From positions 392,858,674 through 392,922,673 of the forward strand of contig CM062289.1 of the NCBI GenBank assembly GCA_031216915.1: 64,000 nucleotides of DNA, read 5' to 3'. Position 1 is the stretch's first letter; the number at the start of each line of letters is the position of its first letter. A model generated the notes under the pieces. That model saw only the letters and a program-made list of their open reading frames with translations, was not told where the DNA came from and did no database searches. Below are positions 45,012-54,926 of this stretch, piece after piece. The position numbers and the translations under genes were made by a program. This DNA is from Pictodentalium vernedei. Taxonomy: Eukaryota > Mollusca > Scaphopoda > Dentaliida > Dentaliidae.

Positions 45012-45209
45012 AAAGTCACTAAATGTCTGCTAGAAAACGTCATCAATATAGATAAAGTCAACGAAACATACTCCCATAGGGTATGGAATTTCCAACTGCT
45101 GGTGGTTCGAGGCTGGTAATTTCGGACTATTGAAAATTTTAGCCGGGATTGGGGGTGGGTGAGACACCCCTAAACACTCCTTGCCTCATATCGGATGTTC
45201 GCTCCCCTC

Positions 45210-45455
45210 ATACAACCTGTTTACCTCCAAAACATAGCTGATGACACCTCATTAGAACGAGCCAGTCGATATTTTTTTATTTTTGTTGGGGTTTAATGAC
45301 ATTTTCGACAGACAGGGTCACCTCGAGTCGGAAGCTACTCGTTCTAATGAGGGAATCGAAAGCTGTGTGGATGAGTAAAATATCAAAATATTGAGTTAGT
45401 CAAAGTTTGTTTTCCAAATGTCGTCTACCAGTCGAGTTTGGTACATAGGGTTACT
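45210..45455. mobile_element. TTAA hairpin MITE, subfamily A-like, split by a SINE fragment
   Basis: ATAGCTGATGACACCTCATT is on the left and CTCGTTCTAATGAGGGAATC on the right. Between them lies a 60 bp SINE tail piece (45271-45334, GGGGTTTAATGACATTTTCG). Confidence 0.65.
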
Positions 45456-45464
45456 TCATGATAC

Positions 45465-45785
45465 ACTCTAAAGACAGTTGGGTTACAAATTAACCCTTAA
45501 CCCAAAGCAGACGACATCAAAATTTATTATTTTAAATATCATTTTTTCAAATTTTTCAAAAAGTTTTCAATAAAACCATATCATGGATATGGTTTTGTTG
45601 AATTTTTTTTAAAAATAATATTTTTTCAACTGCTGAATTTGCATATTACGCGGGCGGATGCGGGCGATTCGTTAGGTAAAGAGTTAACCCAAACCAACTG
45701 GACTGAGTGAATAAGAACCCAATTGAGCTCATATTCAGTCAATCCAGTTGATTTGGGTTAATTTTCAACCCAACTGATTTTAAAT
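45465..45785. mobile_element. Hairpin MITE family E, copy 3, split at its TTAA
   Basis: CACTCTAAAGACAGTTGGGT pairs with ACCCAACTGATTTTAAATG. A subfamily B MITE occupies the TTAA in the left arm. The right arm still shows the uninterrupted GATTTGGGTTAATTTTCAAC. Confidence 0.8.
45490..45687 (-). mobile_element. TTAA hairpin MITE, subfamily B, core deleted
   Basis: TTAACCCTTAACCCAAAGCA to GGTAAAGAGTTAA. The palindrome is reduced to AACCATATCATGGATATGGT, without the GGAACGAGCTCG core. Confidence 0.88.
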
Positions 45786-45824
45786 GTCGTAAAGAAAAAA
45801 AAATCGCGACATCGACGCCGTAGC

Positions 45825-46105
45825 TGCGACTGGTGGTGCAATCTCACAAAATTCTTAGTTCATCAAGGGCCATAACTCCAAGAAAAATATTTGGAACAAC
45901 ACATGCATTGAACAGTGGCTAGACATCAATAAGATACACTTACATGCCAAATATAAAGTCATTCCATCAAGTATTTCAAAAGTTATTGAGTTTTGAAACT
46001 CGTTGGTTAGAGACAGACCGACAGACCTACAGACCGACCGACAGACCGACAGACAGACCGACAGACCGACATTGCCACTTATTGAGCTGCTAGTCGCAGC
46101 TAAAA
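45825..46105. mobile_element. MITE with AGCTGCGACT termini
   Basis: The left end GTAGCTGCGACTGGTGG is matched by the right end GAGCTGCTAGTCGCAGCTA. The interior has GGCCATAACTCCAAGAAAAA and a (GACAGACC)n tract, a common lay-out for invertebrate interspersed repeats. Confidence 0.7.
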
Positions 46106-46109
46106 GACA

Positions 46110-47035
46110 TCACGATGCGATTGAACATAAAAGTGTTAAGAAACGCAATTATTATTGCACTATAGAATGGCATGTTCAGTTTCTGTAGTGACATCATTTC
46201 TATATTTTCTCAAAAGGGGTGTGTTTTATGAATTTGAATGTTAGTAGAGCCCACCACACCACCTCATTCAACCTGGCGACCTTGCGGGCACATGACACAC
46301 TGAAATTCATTTTATTGCAGTTGGTAGGTTTGAAAATATTCGCACTTAAAATCTCAGCAAAAGATTTTTAGAAGAAACAGAGAAGCCACATTTAAGTACA
46401 TGCAAAGTGGTACGCGAATCGTTGAAATGGACGGTGAAAGATTCTATCAAAAAATGTAATTATCTCCCTTGCGCTGCAAATGAAACTTTCGTCTGAATAC
46501 ATTCGAGAAAAGTAAGCATGACCGTTGTGGCAGATCCTAACTCAAATTTAGAAGAACACCTATATATATAGTACATGTGACATATTCACAAGTTGGAAAG
46601 GTCGTCATAAGGTGATATAATATTTACTCATTATGATCTACTACAAGACAACTAATTCTAAAGACCCGGTAACTCATTATCATCCCAAGGCTAAAATCGC
46701 AAACAACTTTGTTGTCTCATTGTTACGACACACTAAAGAGTTTTAACTACATAGCTATTCGCAACAAGGACTTCCCGATTCCTTACAGCTTAACCTTACA
46801 AAATTACGAACTACACTGAAATATATACGCTTATCGTTCGGTGATAAATTAAACAAAAACACTAGATGACCGAGGAGTGTGTGTGTGGGGGGGGGGGGGA
46901 GGGGGGGGGGGTCAGGAGGGGGTGCATAGGTGTTGGGGATGGTATCGAGAAAAAGGCTATGCTCATAGTTTATTGCAAAGCAAGTCGTCGTTTAAGTGGA
47001 AGTTTGTTTTATGGCATAAAATACGTTACGTATAT
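46110..47035. other. No recognisable feature apart from a poly-G tract
   Basis: Unique sequence with a G-rich run at 46885-46911. Confidence 0.4.
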
Positions 47036-47037
47036 AT

Positions 47038-47292
47038 CTGAACTGGTTGAGGGCTACCTTCTTGTTGTGGTCTGAATTTGTTCATCAAAATTTGTTTTAT
47101 AATTATTACTAATTATTGATGAGTGCCCAAAGGCAGTCTTCATATAATTTGTGATAAAACAAATTTATATAAACACAATTTTATTTGCGTTTGACTGAAT
47201 ATGAAAAAAGAGAAAGGAAAATGTTGGCTTTTGCTCTGGTATCCTCATTTTTTGAAAGCCCTGATAGTGGTTTGAGCCACTCAACCAGTTAA
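47038..47292. mobile_element. TTAA hairpin MITE family D
   Basis: CTGAACTGGTTGAGGGCTAC starts it and AGCCACTCAACCAGTTAA ends it. The palindrome TTGTTTTATAATTATTACTA with AATTATTGATGAGTGCC is imperfect. The right half matches 58738-58901. Confidence 0.75.
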
Positions 47293-47644
47293 CTGACAAC
47301 AACGACTCTAGAACAGCTATGAACAAATACATGCAGTCTGGCTAGACTGGATATGGATAGGCAAAAGCGACGCACAGCATAAATTCTGTCCCCCCCCCCC
47401 CCCCCACCCCGAACAGATGCCAGCGTGGACTGCTGGGTGCTCTCGTATCTTGATCAAACGCCGACCAACTCACACGAGATTTATAATTACAGCAACAAAC
47501 ACTAACTTACACATAATCCACTGACAAAAGAAATGGATTCTCTAGAATTATTCGGGTCAGGTATTAAAACGTACCATTTCCATAAGGCATTTTACAATTC
47601 TGTACAGACAAGAGCATGTGTGTATTTAAGGTTATTGTATTGAA

Positions 47645-47880
47645 TTATTATAAATATTTTTATTATTAATTTCTAGCACATTGATGTCAAAAAACATAAA
47701 TTTCAAGCTGCACATTTTTCCCATAATGCAACTAGAAATTTAACCATTTCAGTCTTGTTTGACATAGCACAGTGAGCTCTGTCAAACAAGACTGAATTGG
47801 TTGAATTCACTGTTGAATTATGGGAAAATTTGAAACTTGAAATGTTGTTATTTCGACATCAGTGCCAGAGGCTTAACTGT
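47645..47880. mobile_element. Foldback family O, full copy
   Basis: Arms of about 115 bp: TTTCTAGCACATTGATGTCA to AACCATTTCAGTCTTGTTTG, then the diverged complement. The centre is GACATAGCACAGTGAGCTCT. Confidence 0.75.
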
Positions 47881-47889
47881 TCCATAGAG

Positions 47890-48047
47890 ATTATTACCAA
47901 TATGTGGATGTACAAAATATGTATCCGAGTCGAGCTCCGGGTTCTAAGGGCAGATCACGACGAGTCGAAGATGAGTCGTGATCTACCCTTAGAACCAGGA
48001 GCGAGCCTCGGATACATATTTTGTATATCCACATAATGGTAATAATC
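47890..48047. repeat. 158 bp palindrome
   Basis: ATTATTACCAATATGTGGAT and ATGTATCCGAG pair with the complement near 48007-48047. The inner arms are GGTTCTAAGGGCAGATCACG and GTGATCTACCCTTAGAACC. Confidence 0.85.
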
Positions 48048-48167
48048 ATTTTATCTTACACTATATTGGGGATAAGTCAAGAATGTAGACGAATATATAA
48101 CGAACTATTTATTCGTACGGATGAACAAAAAGAAAAAAAATGGAACTCACGCGAAAGAAACGTGCTT

Positions 48168-48213
48168 GTATCCGACCCCCTGATACAAATAACTGTATCA
48201 GGGAGTCGAATAC
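48168..48213. repeat. 46 bp palindrome
   Basis: GTATCCGACCCCCTGATACA pairs with TGTATCAGGGAGTCGAATAC. Confidence 0.8.
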
Positions 48214-48498
48214 ACGACAGGTGCGGAGTTAATACAGACAAAATACATGTTGATTGTAAGATAAAACCCTGTATCCCTGACGGATACACTAGTCTACAAC
48301 AGAATGGGTGAATCTGTTTTGTATTTGAGAATAGGGTCAGCATTAATTTAATCCTATAGCCTTTGAAGGCTGGGGTATTATTAGTTCTCGTTTACAAATT
48401 TGTCCTTTAATCCGTTTCAATTACTTGCTCCAAAGTAATTGTGTACATACAGTACAGTCTCTGTGGACTGGTCGTAATTCACGCATGTGAAAACCAGG

Positions 48499-48580
48499 TA
48501 ATAAAAATCATCTGGAAAATTTTAATTAATGAAGCACCGGGTTATACCCGGTGCTTCATTAATTACATTTTTGATGATTA
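48499..48580. repeat. Palindrome
   Basis: TTTAATTAATGAAGCACCGG and CCGGTGCTTCATTAATTACA around a GTTATA centre. Outer AATCATC/GATGATT pairing extends it. Confidence 0.85.
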
Positions 48581-48891
48581 TTCCTATATTTAGTGTTTAG
48601 AATATCGTATTATTGCATCCGTGGAAATATTGCGCACCCGTGTAAAGTGACCAGTCCACAGCGGCCGTACTGTTATGTTTTGAAAACACCCGTAGTGCAC
48701 TGGATGATCTGTGCCATAAGGTCCCGCGAAAAAGAGACGAAAGTATTAAATAGAGAACTTGCTCTATTAAAAACTTACTGACAAGGGCCTTCGTCAGTTT
48801 AACAAGCTTCAGATAATACTTCATACTCGAATGAATGCAAATTACAACATGAGGGCAGAGAGAGAACTTTAGACGCTGCATCGCCCTTTAC

Positions 48892-49346
48892 ACGCTAAAA
48901 ACTAAAGTGTTAAAAACTACACTTGAAGTGCTGTATTTAACACTTACTAAGTGCTGAACTAGCACTTTGTTCAAGTGTAGATATCCCAGAACTTGACAGG
49001 TGTTACAATAATACCACTTGACAAGTGTAATGTCGCGACACTTAAAAGGAAACAACGCAGATGACGCGGATCGGGCTCGAACTCTCGAGCCTGATCCGCG
49101 TCATCTGCGTTGTGTCCTTTTAATTATGTACCCACCAAGCGCAAATCAAATTAGGGACGATTTTGGAAGAACCACCAATGCTAGACACATGGGAAGTGCC
49201 ATCCATTCAAGTTTCAGATGTCTGGCGATTGTAATGTCTAAGTGCTTAAAGCATTGCACTTTGAGTGTTAAAATCAAACCCTAAGAGCTAGAATGGGTTT
49301 AACACCTTGAAAGTGTCAGTTTCAACACTTTAGTTTTTAGTGTGTA
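48892..49346 (-). mobile_element. Element K, copy 2 (inverted)
   Basis: CACGCTAAAAACTAAAGTGT starts it and ACACTTTAGTTTTTAGTGTG ends it. It is flanked by TA on both sides, suggesting a TA target. It matches copy 1 over its length with few differences. Confidence 0.88.
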
Positions 49347-49455
49347 CGTAAGTCTAGGGTCAGAGAATTTAATTTCCTCGTATTAAAGCCCGGCTCCTTC
49401 CGCGTTTCTGTATTCATAAACCAACAATTTTCACGTTTGAGTCTGGGTTGCTTAC

Positions 49456-49515
49456 CATCTTGAATTGTTCAAGAATACTGAAGCAAACGTCTTTCAATGA
49501 ATGTTGTGATTGTAA
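49456..49515 (-). CDS. Candidate 60 bp exon of the upstream unrecognised gene
   Basis: The acceptor TGCCCAG and donor ATG|GTAAGC enclose 20 codons with no stop in phase 0, reading LQSQHSLKDVCFSILEQFKM. Both other frames hit stops. The exon at 49820 ends in phase 0, so the two pieces fit. The acceptor tract is formed partly by a truncated hairpin repeat (49522-49645). Product unknown. Confidence 0.45.
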
Positions 49516-49521
49516 CTGGGC

Positions 49522-49645
49522 ATGTGTCAAACAAGACTGAAATGGTTAAATTTCTAGTTGCATTATGGGAAAAATGTGCAGCTTGAAATTTATGTTTTTT
49601 GACATCAATGTGCTAGAAATTAATAATAAAAATATTTATAATAAC
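49522..49645. mobile_element. Half of foldback family O
   Basis: It begins at GTGTCAAACAAGACTGAAAT, the centre of the family O palindrome, and continues through one arm only, to AATATTTATAATAA. It is the inverted equivalent of 47645-47770. Confidence 0.82.
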
Positions 49646-49819
49646 ATACACCGCTGACTGACAAATCTTACATACTACATAATAAATTAAGTTCCAAGTT
49701 TTACAATTCACATTTTTCAAACATCAAAAGTATTGGTATAAGTATTACTCGCGGAGTCAAAAGATAAAATATATTACACGAATGCGGGCATAGTTCAACA
49801 GAGGGTGATGTTAGCTTAC

Positions 49820-50156
49820 TTGTTTTCCAATGCTCTTGAATATCACTGATATTGCTGTCTCTCCGGTATAATATGAGGGGCGGCTCTTACTATCTCCCTC
49901 ATCCGACTTGATTCGAGTAATTCGAATTCATCAAGATGTTTGAGTGTGATTTCTCCAAGGTTTGGCAAGGAATCATCGAAAGGTGGTAGCGAGGGTACCC
50001 TTTCACTGTTCTTATCTTTTACCTTCTGGAGTAGTTCCGCCCTATTGGAAGAGTCAACCTTCCCTAATACTCGCTCAATAAATTTCGAACTATACCCTCA
50101 TTCTCCCCAGTTCATATTTCAGGCCATCGCGATTTTTCCAATAGCCCAATTGTCTT
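49820..50156 (-). pseudogene. Coding-like exon of an unrecognised gene, with apparent frame breaks
   Basis: The minus strand shows a protein-like stretch in three pieces: QLGYWKNRDGLKYELGRMR, then KFIERVLGKVDSSN through LPPFDDSLPNLGEITLKHLD, then KSDEGDSKSRPSYYTGETA to KSIGKQ. Each piece is in a different frame, with shifts near 50085 and 49920. The end is a good donor, CAA|GTAAGC, in the frame of the third piece, and it joins in phase to the exon at 49456-49515. I do not recognise the family. Either it is a decayed gene, or the shifts are assembly errors or hidden splice junctions. A palindromic insertion abuts its upstream end. Confidence 0.45.
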
Positions 50157-50158
50157 GT

Positions 50159-50220
50159 CGTCCCCTGAGTTCCAATGTGTTCTATGTGCCAGAAGGCACA
50201 TAGAACACATTGGAACTCAG
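50159..50220. repeat. Palindrome, family F1 copy 3
   Basis: TCCCCTGAGTTCCAATGTGT with its complement around AGAA. It directly adjoins the coding-like stretch on the minus strand. Confidence 0.85.
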
Positions 50221-50290
50221 TGGGCTTTTTGCAGATTCGCCGTTTTCGGAGCTTTAAACATAAGACGACTGACCGTTTTTTATGTGACGG
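50221..50290 (-). pseudogene. Coding-like fragment beyond a hairpin insertion
   Basis: Upstream of the palindrome at 50159-50220 the minus strand reads VSRLMFKAPKTANLQKAH without a stop until the palindrome begins. This could be the continuation of the exon at 49820-50156, split by the hairpin. It is short, so the call is weak. Confidence 0.2.
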
Positions 50291-50522
50291 ATGGCTATAT
50301 TACCTTTATGCAGAAACAATATTTTATCGGAATGTTTCCTGTACATGTCCGCGTAAGTTCGCCTCCGGATAAATGAATCATTGTGCCCAAAAACTTAAGT
50401 GTTCTGCAGAATACCCCAGTTCCAACTTTAAGCCAGGATATAGAGAATTAACGTATTCAGCATTTGTTTTAGTTCATCTTCGCTATGCATCCACACTCGA
50501 AAACCAGCGATTATACATTATC

Positions 50523-51132
50523 GGTTTTATTTATTTATTTATTTATTTATTGGTGTTTTAAGGTCACATACTTATGCACAATGGCTAATCGTGACCGTGG
50601 CAGTTTTTCGGGTGGAGGAAGACGGAGTACCCGGAGATAACCACCGAGCATTGACGATCAGCTCCTTAACATTCTAACTCTGTTCAATCTCCGCTCAAGC
50701 AGGGTTACAGCGGTTGAAGACATGTGCACCATCGACGTGCTGTACGCCTTAGTACATGGTGTCATCGTGCCCCCATGTAGGCATCCGGGATAAAGAGTCT
50801 TGCCCAAGGACACAACGCGGGTCGTCCCGGACGGGGATCGAACTCGGGACCTCTAGCATCGAAGCCCAACAGTCTAGTGTCATCGTGCGCCCATGTAGGC
50901 AACCGGGATAAAGTGTCTTGCCCAAGGACACAACGCGGGTCGTCCTGGACGGGGATCGAACTCGGGACCTCTAGCATAGAAGTCCAACAGTCTAGTGTCA
51001 TCGTACCCCATGTAGGCAACCGGGATAAAGTGTCTTGCCCAAGGTCACAACGCGAGTCGTCCCGGACGGGGATTGAACTCGGGACCTCTAGCATAGAAGT
51101 CCAACAGTTTACCACTGAGCCACCGCGCTCCC
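50523..51132 (-). mobile_element. SINE type 2 with triplicated head module
   Basis: The tail and body are normal (50523-50760). The head region (CGGGATAAAGTGTCTTGCCC, CGGGTCGTCCCGGACGGGGA, TCGAACTCGGGACC) then occurs three times at a period of about 118 bp, ending with GCCACCGCGCTCC. Confidence 0.88.
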
Positions 51133-51278
51133 TAGCGGTTTTCTGTTAAATTTAAGTAAATCCTCGTCCATTTAATGAGATAAGTACACGCATAGTTTTA
51201 ATCTAATCGCGATCCAATTGCAACTGAGGAGGTCCGCCCTATCCACACTCGTTCTGTTCTGTCTTAATACTTGTAAAT

Positions 51279-51529
51279 TTAACCCTTTACCCAACATAAC
51301 GACCAAAACCGGTCAGCGCTATTCACAAAAATTGCAATTCAATTTTCATTATTTGTTTTAGTTTTTGCTTCAAAAACACAGCATATGACCCCTCATTGGA
51401 ACGAGCTCGCTGAGCTCGTTCCACTGGGGGTCATAAGCTATGTTTTTGACGTAAAAAATGAAAGAAATTAGTTTTTCAATAATTTTGTTTGCAAGTGTCG
51501 TCTGTTTTTCATGTCAGGTAAAATGTTAA
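51279..51529 (+). mobile_element. TTAA hairpin MITE, subfamily A
   Basis: TTAACCCTTTACCCAACATA to CAGGTAAAATGTTAA. The core is CATTGGAACGAGCTCGCTGA. Confidence 0.9.
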
Positions 51530-51544
51530 TGCATGGACATATTT

Positions 51545-52640
51545 AAAAAATTAAGACTAGGGTCGGTTACCCTTGATTGAAGATAGCGACACCGTTTCGC
51601 AGAGGTATCTTCAACGATTGCAAAGTTATGGCTGACCTATAAAACTTAACCTTGGAGTGAAATTCTATTTTATTAACAACGACCACGCATTAAATCCCTT
51701 AACTGGTAGAGTGCTGAAAGCCCATATTTGGGCTTTATTCTGAAGTGCAGGTGCCACAACTTAATTGCTTCATTTTCTGTGGATGTTCTTCATATTATTT
51801 TTGAATTGAAATTATTTAGTCTGTGAGGATTTGCCTTGTTATAAGTTATGGGAGAGTGCCACTTGGCACTCTCCCATAAATTGTAACAAGGCAAAGAGAT
51901 GCAGACAAATTTGGATGACCATCAATAATTTAGCACTCTACCAGTTAATATGAGACCACTACAGAGCTATAGCTGAGGACGTAAAAACTCGACATGGAAA
52001 AATTGACTAAGGTCCATAGATGCACTAGATTGGGTGCATGATGACCTTTACCTTGATTGGGTAACCTTGACATTGAGTAAAAGCATGGTGTGCACTAAAA
52101 GGGAGACAGCCTACTGAATGTAATAACCCAACATGGATGCAATGGCTTAAAAAAGTTCTGAAATGTAACAATTTGAACAATTAACGAAGTTCTATTTTTG
52201 GTAACAATGGCCGTGACCTTGAACCGAATGAGTGATCTGGTTCTTGACTTCTAGCTATCGTTCAATGGCGGCGTCTATCCTTATACAGTTTCATGGAATT
52301 ATCTTCAACCATTACAATGTTTCCGCCCATACCGAAAACTTAACCAGATAACTTAACCTTTAAAAAGAAATTCTATTTTTAGTAACAGTGAGCTTCACAC
52401 CAAGCTCAACGACCTGGTTCTTGGCTGAGAGACATTATTTGATGGTAATGTGAATCCTTACAAAGTTTCACAGAAGTATCTTGAACGGTCACAAAGTTGG
52501 GATAGAACCATGGAAACTTCACCAGAACACTTAACCTTTACCTGAAATTCTATTTTTTTTAGTAACGGAGAACTTGACTTTGAACCTGGTGGCATGGTTA
52601 TGATTGTGACATATTACCTTATGGTGGTGTATAACCCTAC
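51545..52640 (+). repeat. Tandem repeat, about 180 bp unit, diverged
   Basis: AAATTCTATTTTTGGTAACA and CAAAGTTATGG-type motifs recur near 51660, 52189, 52372 and 52550. A family D MITE (51699-51948) is inserted in the first part. Confidence 0.7.
51699..51948. mobile_element. TTAA hairpin MITE family D, best copy
   Basis: TTAACTGGTAGAGTGCTGAA starts it and AGCACTCTACCAGTTAA ends it. The central palindrome is TATGGGAGAGTGCCACTTGG plus complement. Confidence 0.88.
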
Positions 52641-52756
52641 TAGCGGGCTCACTCGCCCCAGGACTGGAAGCCCCACTCGTGCAAGGACGAAAAAATAGCA
52701 CATTGCATATAAAGCGGATTAACCAAAGCTGGAACTGCTAGCTGGGAGTAATGACT

Positions 52757-52998
52757 TAACACTTGCGCTGCCGAACGAGACTCTTGTCACCTATTTTATG
52801 ATGATTATCTGTACGTTCTGGTATGCGCAGATCAAACCTACCATTTGATTAATTGTTGGAAAGGGCTCAGAGAGCCCTTTCCAACAATTAATCAGGTGAT
52901 AGAGTTTCAAGTATGTCATAAGTTTTATTAAACTTCCTCGCATACAGGTGTACATAGAGGTCCTCCGTATATGGCTAAAGTGGGAGTAAAAGGGTTAA
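52757..52998. mobile_element. TTAA hairpin MITE family L, intact
   Basis: TTAACACTTGCGCTGCCGAA starts it and GGGAGTAAAAGGGTTAA ends it. The centre is TGTTGGAAAGGGCTCAGAGA with its complement. Confidence 0.85.
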
Positions 52999-53044
52999 TG
53001 GCAGACTTCTCATTTATGTAATAGATAACTTTTCACGGAAATAG

Positions 53045-53390
53045 CTCTCAACGAGGGGCGCAGTGGTTATAGCATTGAACGTAAAACCAAAAGGTCGACG
53101 TTTCGATCTTAACTATCGGTAACCGCGTTGTGTCGTTGGGCAAGGCACATAATCTGATTTCCTTGGCGGGAGCATCAAGGCGTACTACACGTCGATGAAC
53201 ACTTGCCTTCAAACTCAAACTGCTTACTCTATTTGTGTAGTGTTAACACGTTATAGAGTCTGACAGTTGTTTGCGTCGTTGCTCGGTGGTACTCTCCGAA
53301 GTACTCAAGCTTCCTCCACACGGAAAACTGTCCGACACGATGTGACCCTGGGTTTTGAGAGTGCCATTAACCCCCCCCCCCTCCCCCAAA
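53045..53390 (+). mobile_element. SINE with tRNA-like head type 3
   Basis: GGGGCGCAGTGGTTATAGCA and box B CGTTTCGATC. The body is diverged, and the 3' end GACACGATGTGACCCTGGGT is followed by poly-C. Confidence 0.8.
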
Positions 53391-53525
53391 TATAAAAATC
53401 TCTCAACGATTACAAATTTATAGTCAAGTATTGTCGAATTTAATTAGTAACACATAGGTCTCGGCTCTGCCAAAGTAGGCGAGACAACACAAAAAAAAAA
53501 AATAATAATAAAAGAAGACCCCGAA

Positions 53526-53911
53526 GGGGGCGCGGTGGCGTTGCAATAACCGGTTCTCGTCAGATCACCGAAGTTAAGCAACGTCGAGCCCGGTTAGTCC
53601 TTGGATGGGTGACCGTCTGAGCGTTCGATTCGGACTCCCGCCTTGTGTTCTTGGGCAAGGCACTTAACCCCGATTGTCCACATGGAGGCACGATGACGCC
53701 GTGTACTAAGACGTACTGCACGTCGATGATGCGCATGTCTTCAACCAATCTAACCCTATCTGTGCTGCAGTGCGGAGTTACGATGTTCGGGAGCTGGCAG
53801 CTGCTCGTCGTTGCTCGGTATTTCTCTCCGGTTACTCCAGCTTCCTCCACCCGTAAAACTGTCACGGTCGTGATTAGCCATTGTGCACAAGTATGTGACC
53901 TTAAACACAAA

Positions 53912-53958
<47 letters not shown>

Positions 53959-53962
53959 ATAG
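53526..53962 (+). mobile_element. SINE with the most complete 5S rRNA-derived head
   Basis: GGTTCTCGTCAGATCACCGA, AGTTAAGCAACGTCGAGCCC and GGTTAGTCCTTGGATGGGTG match 5S rRNA (boxes A, IE and C). A short GGGGCGCGGTGG piece of the tRNA-type start precedes it. The body and a 50 bp (AATA)n tail follow. Confidence 0.92.
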
Positions 53963-54149
53963 AAGACCCCGAGAGGTGTGTTTCTGATTGGCAACATGTT
54001 CATAAAAAGCAAACACTCGGTCCCCTTTCGCGCAAAAAGAAACCTGGCCACACACGACGTTCGTTTTGCAACTCACCAAACACGAACACAGAAATCGAGC
54101 CTTTTATTTTTTTTTCATGGACACTTTTTTAATGGAAAACAAAAACTTT

Positions 54150-54265
54150 AAATTTTGATTTTATTTTAAAAAATATAACTTATGACCTGTGATTGGAACA
54201 AGATCGACGAACTCGTTACAATGAAGGATCATAAACTATATTTGGGGTTTTACAGATGAAAATAA
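54150..54265. mobile_element. TTAA hairpin MITE, subfamily A, degenerate
   Basis: AACTTATGACCTGTGATTGG, the core AACAAGATCGACGAACTCGT and GGATCATAAACTAT remain recognisable; the termini are lost. Confidence 0.6.
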
Positions 54266-54516
54266 TGATAAAATATTATTAATTAATTGAGGTATCAACA
54301 TAGATATCTTAGATAAGAGGTTAATGAAGGGTTTATTGAATTATAATCAGAAGCTAGGGGGCAACAAAAATGTCCTTAAAATATTTTGGCTTCAGTTTTC
54401 CGCAAATATGTGGTTTTCGAATTTTAATAAAAAATATATAAAGAAACGCATTCAGTGCGAAAATCCTTTTCCAAAAAAAAAAAAAAAAAAAACAGAGAGA
54501 AAGAAGATATAACGTC

Positions 54517-54736
54517 CTCCTAATTTTATTGTTTTTTTGGGGTTTCCACGGTTACAGACAAAATGTGGCACCAATTTTAAGCTATTAAAACCAATACAGT
54601 GCGTTCTCTAATTTTATTGGTTTTTTCCTTCTGTTTCCACGGTCACAGACAACATCTGGCACCAATTTCAAACTATTAAAACCGATACAGTACGTTCCGT
54701 ACTGTATTGGTTTTAATAGTTTGAAATTGGTGCCAG
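54517..54736. repeat. Two direct and one inverted copy of a 95 bp unit
   Basis: GGCACCAATTTTAAGCTATT and GGCACCAATTTCAAACTATT are direct repeats. The second then folds back as a perfect hairpin around CAGTACGTTCCGTACTG. Confidence 0.85.
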
Positions 54737-54926
54737 TAGTCGTATATTTTTAAGCCAAATTCAACATTTTATCCCCAATTTGCGTAAAAAAAACATGGCG
54801 AGATAAAATAATATTAATTCCAAATCGCAACATATCAAGTAGGTAGGCATTGATGATGGATTTAATAGACCCACTTGCTATTTCCCCTCCAAATTAATTT
54901 ATATGATAAGAAAGACTTCGTCCTAC

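Noticed and set aside
47572-47596. Micro-exon with CTGTACAG acceptor and GTACGT donor
   Set aside because: Only 25 bp with no independent support; splice-like dinucleotides of this quality are frequent by chance.
48021-48311. Overlapping 96 aa plus and 88 aa minus ORFs
   Set aside because: They read through two adjacent palindromes, which makes both strands open; no family features.
53530-53625. Possible 5S rRNA gene
   Set aside because: The 5S-like segment is incomplete, diverged and fused to a SINE body and tail, as in three other copies.
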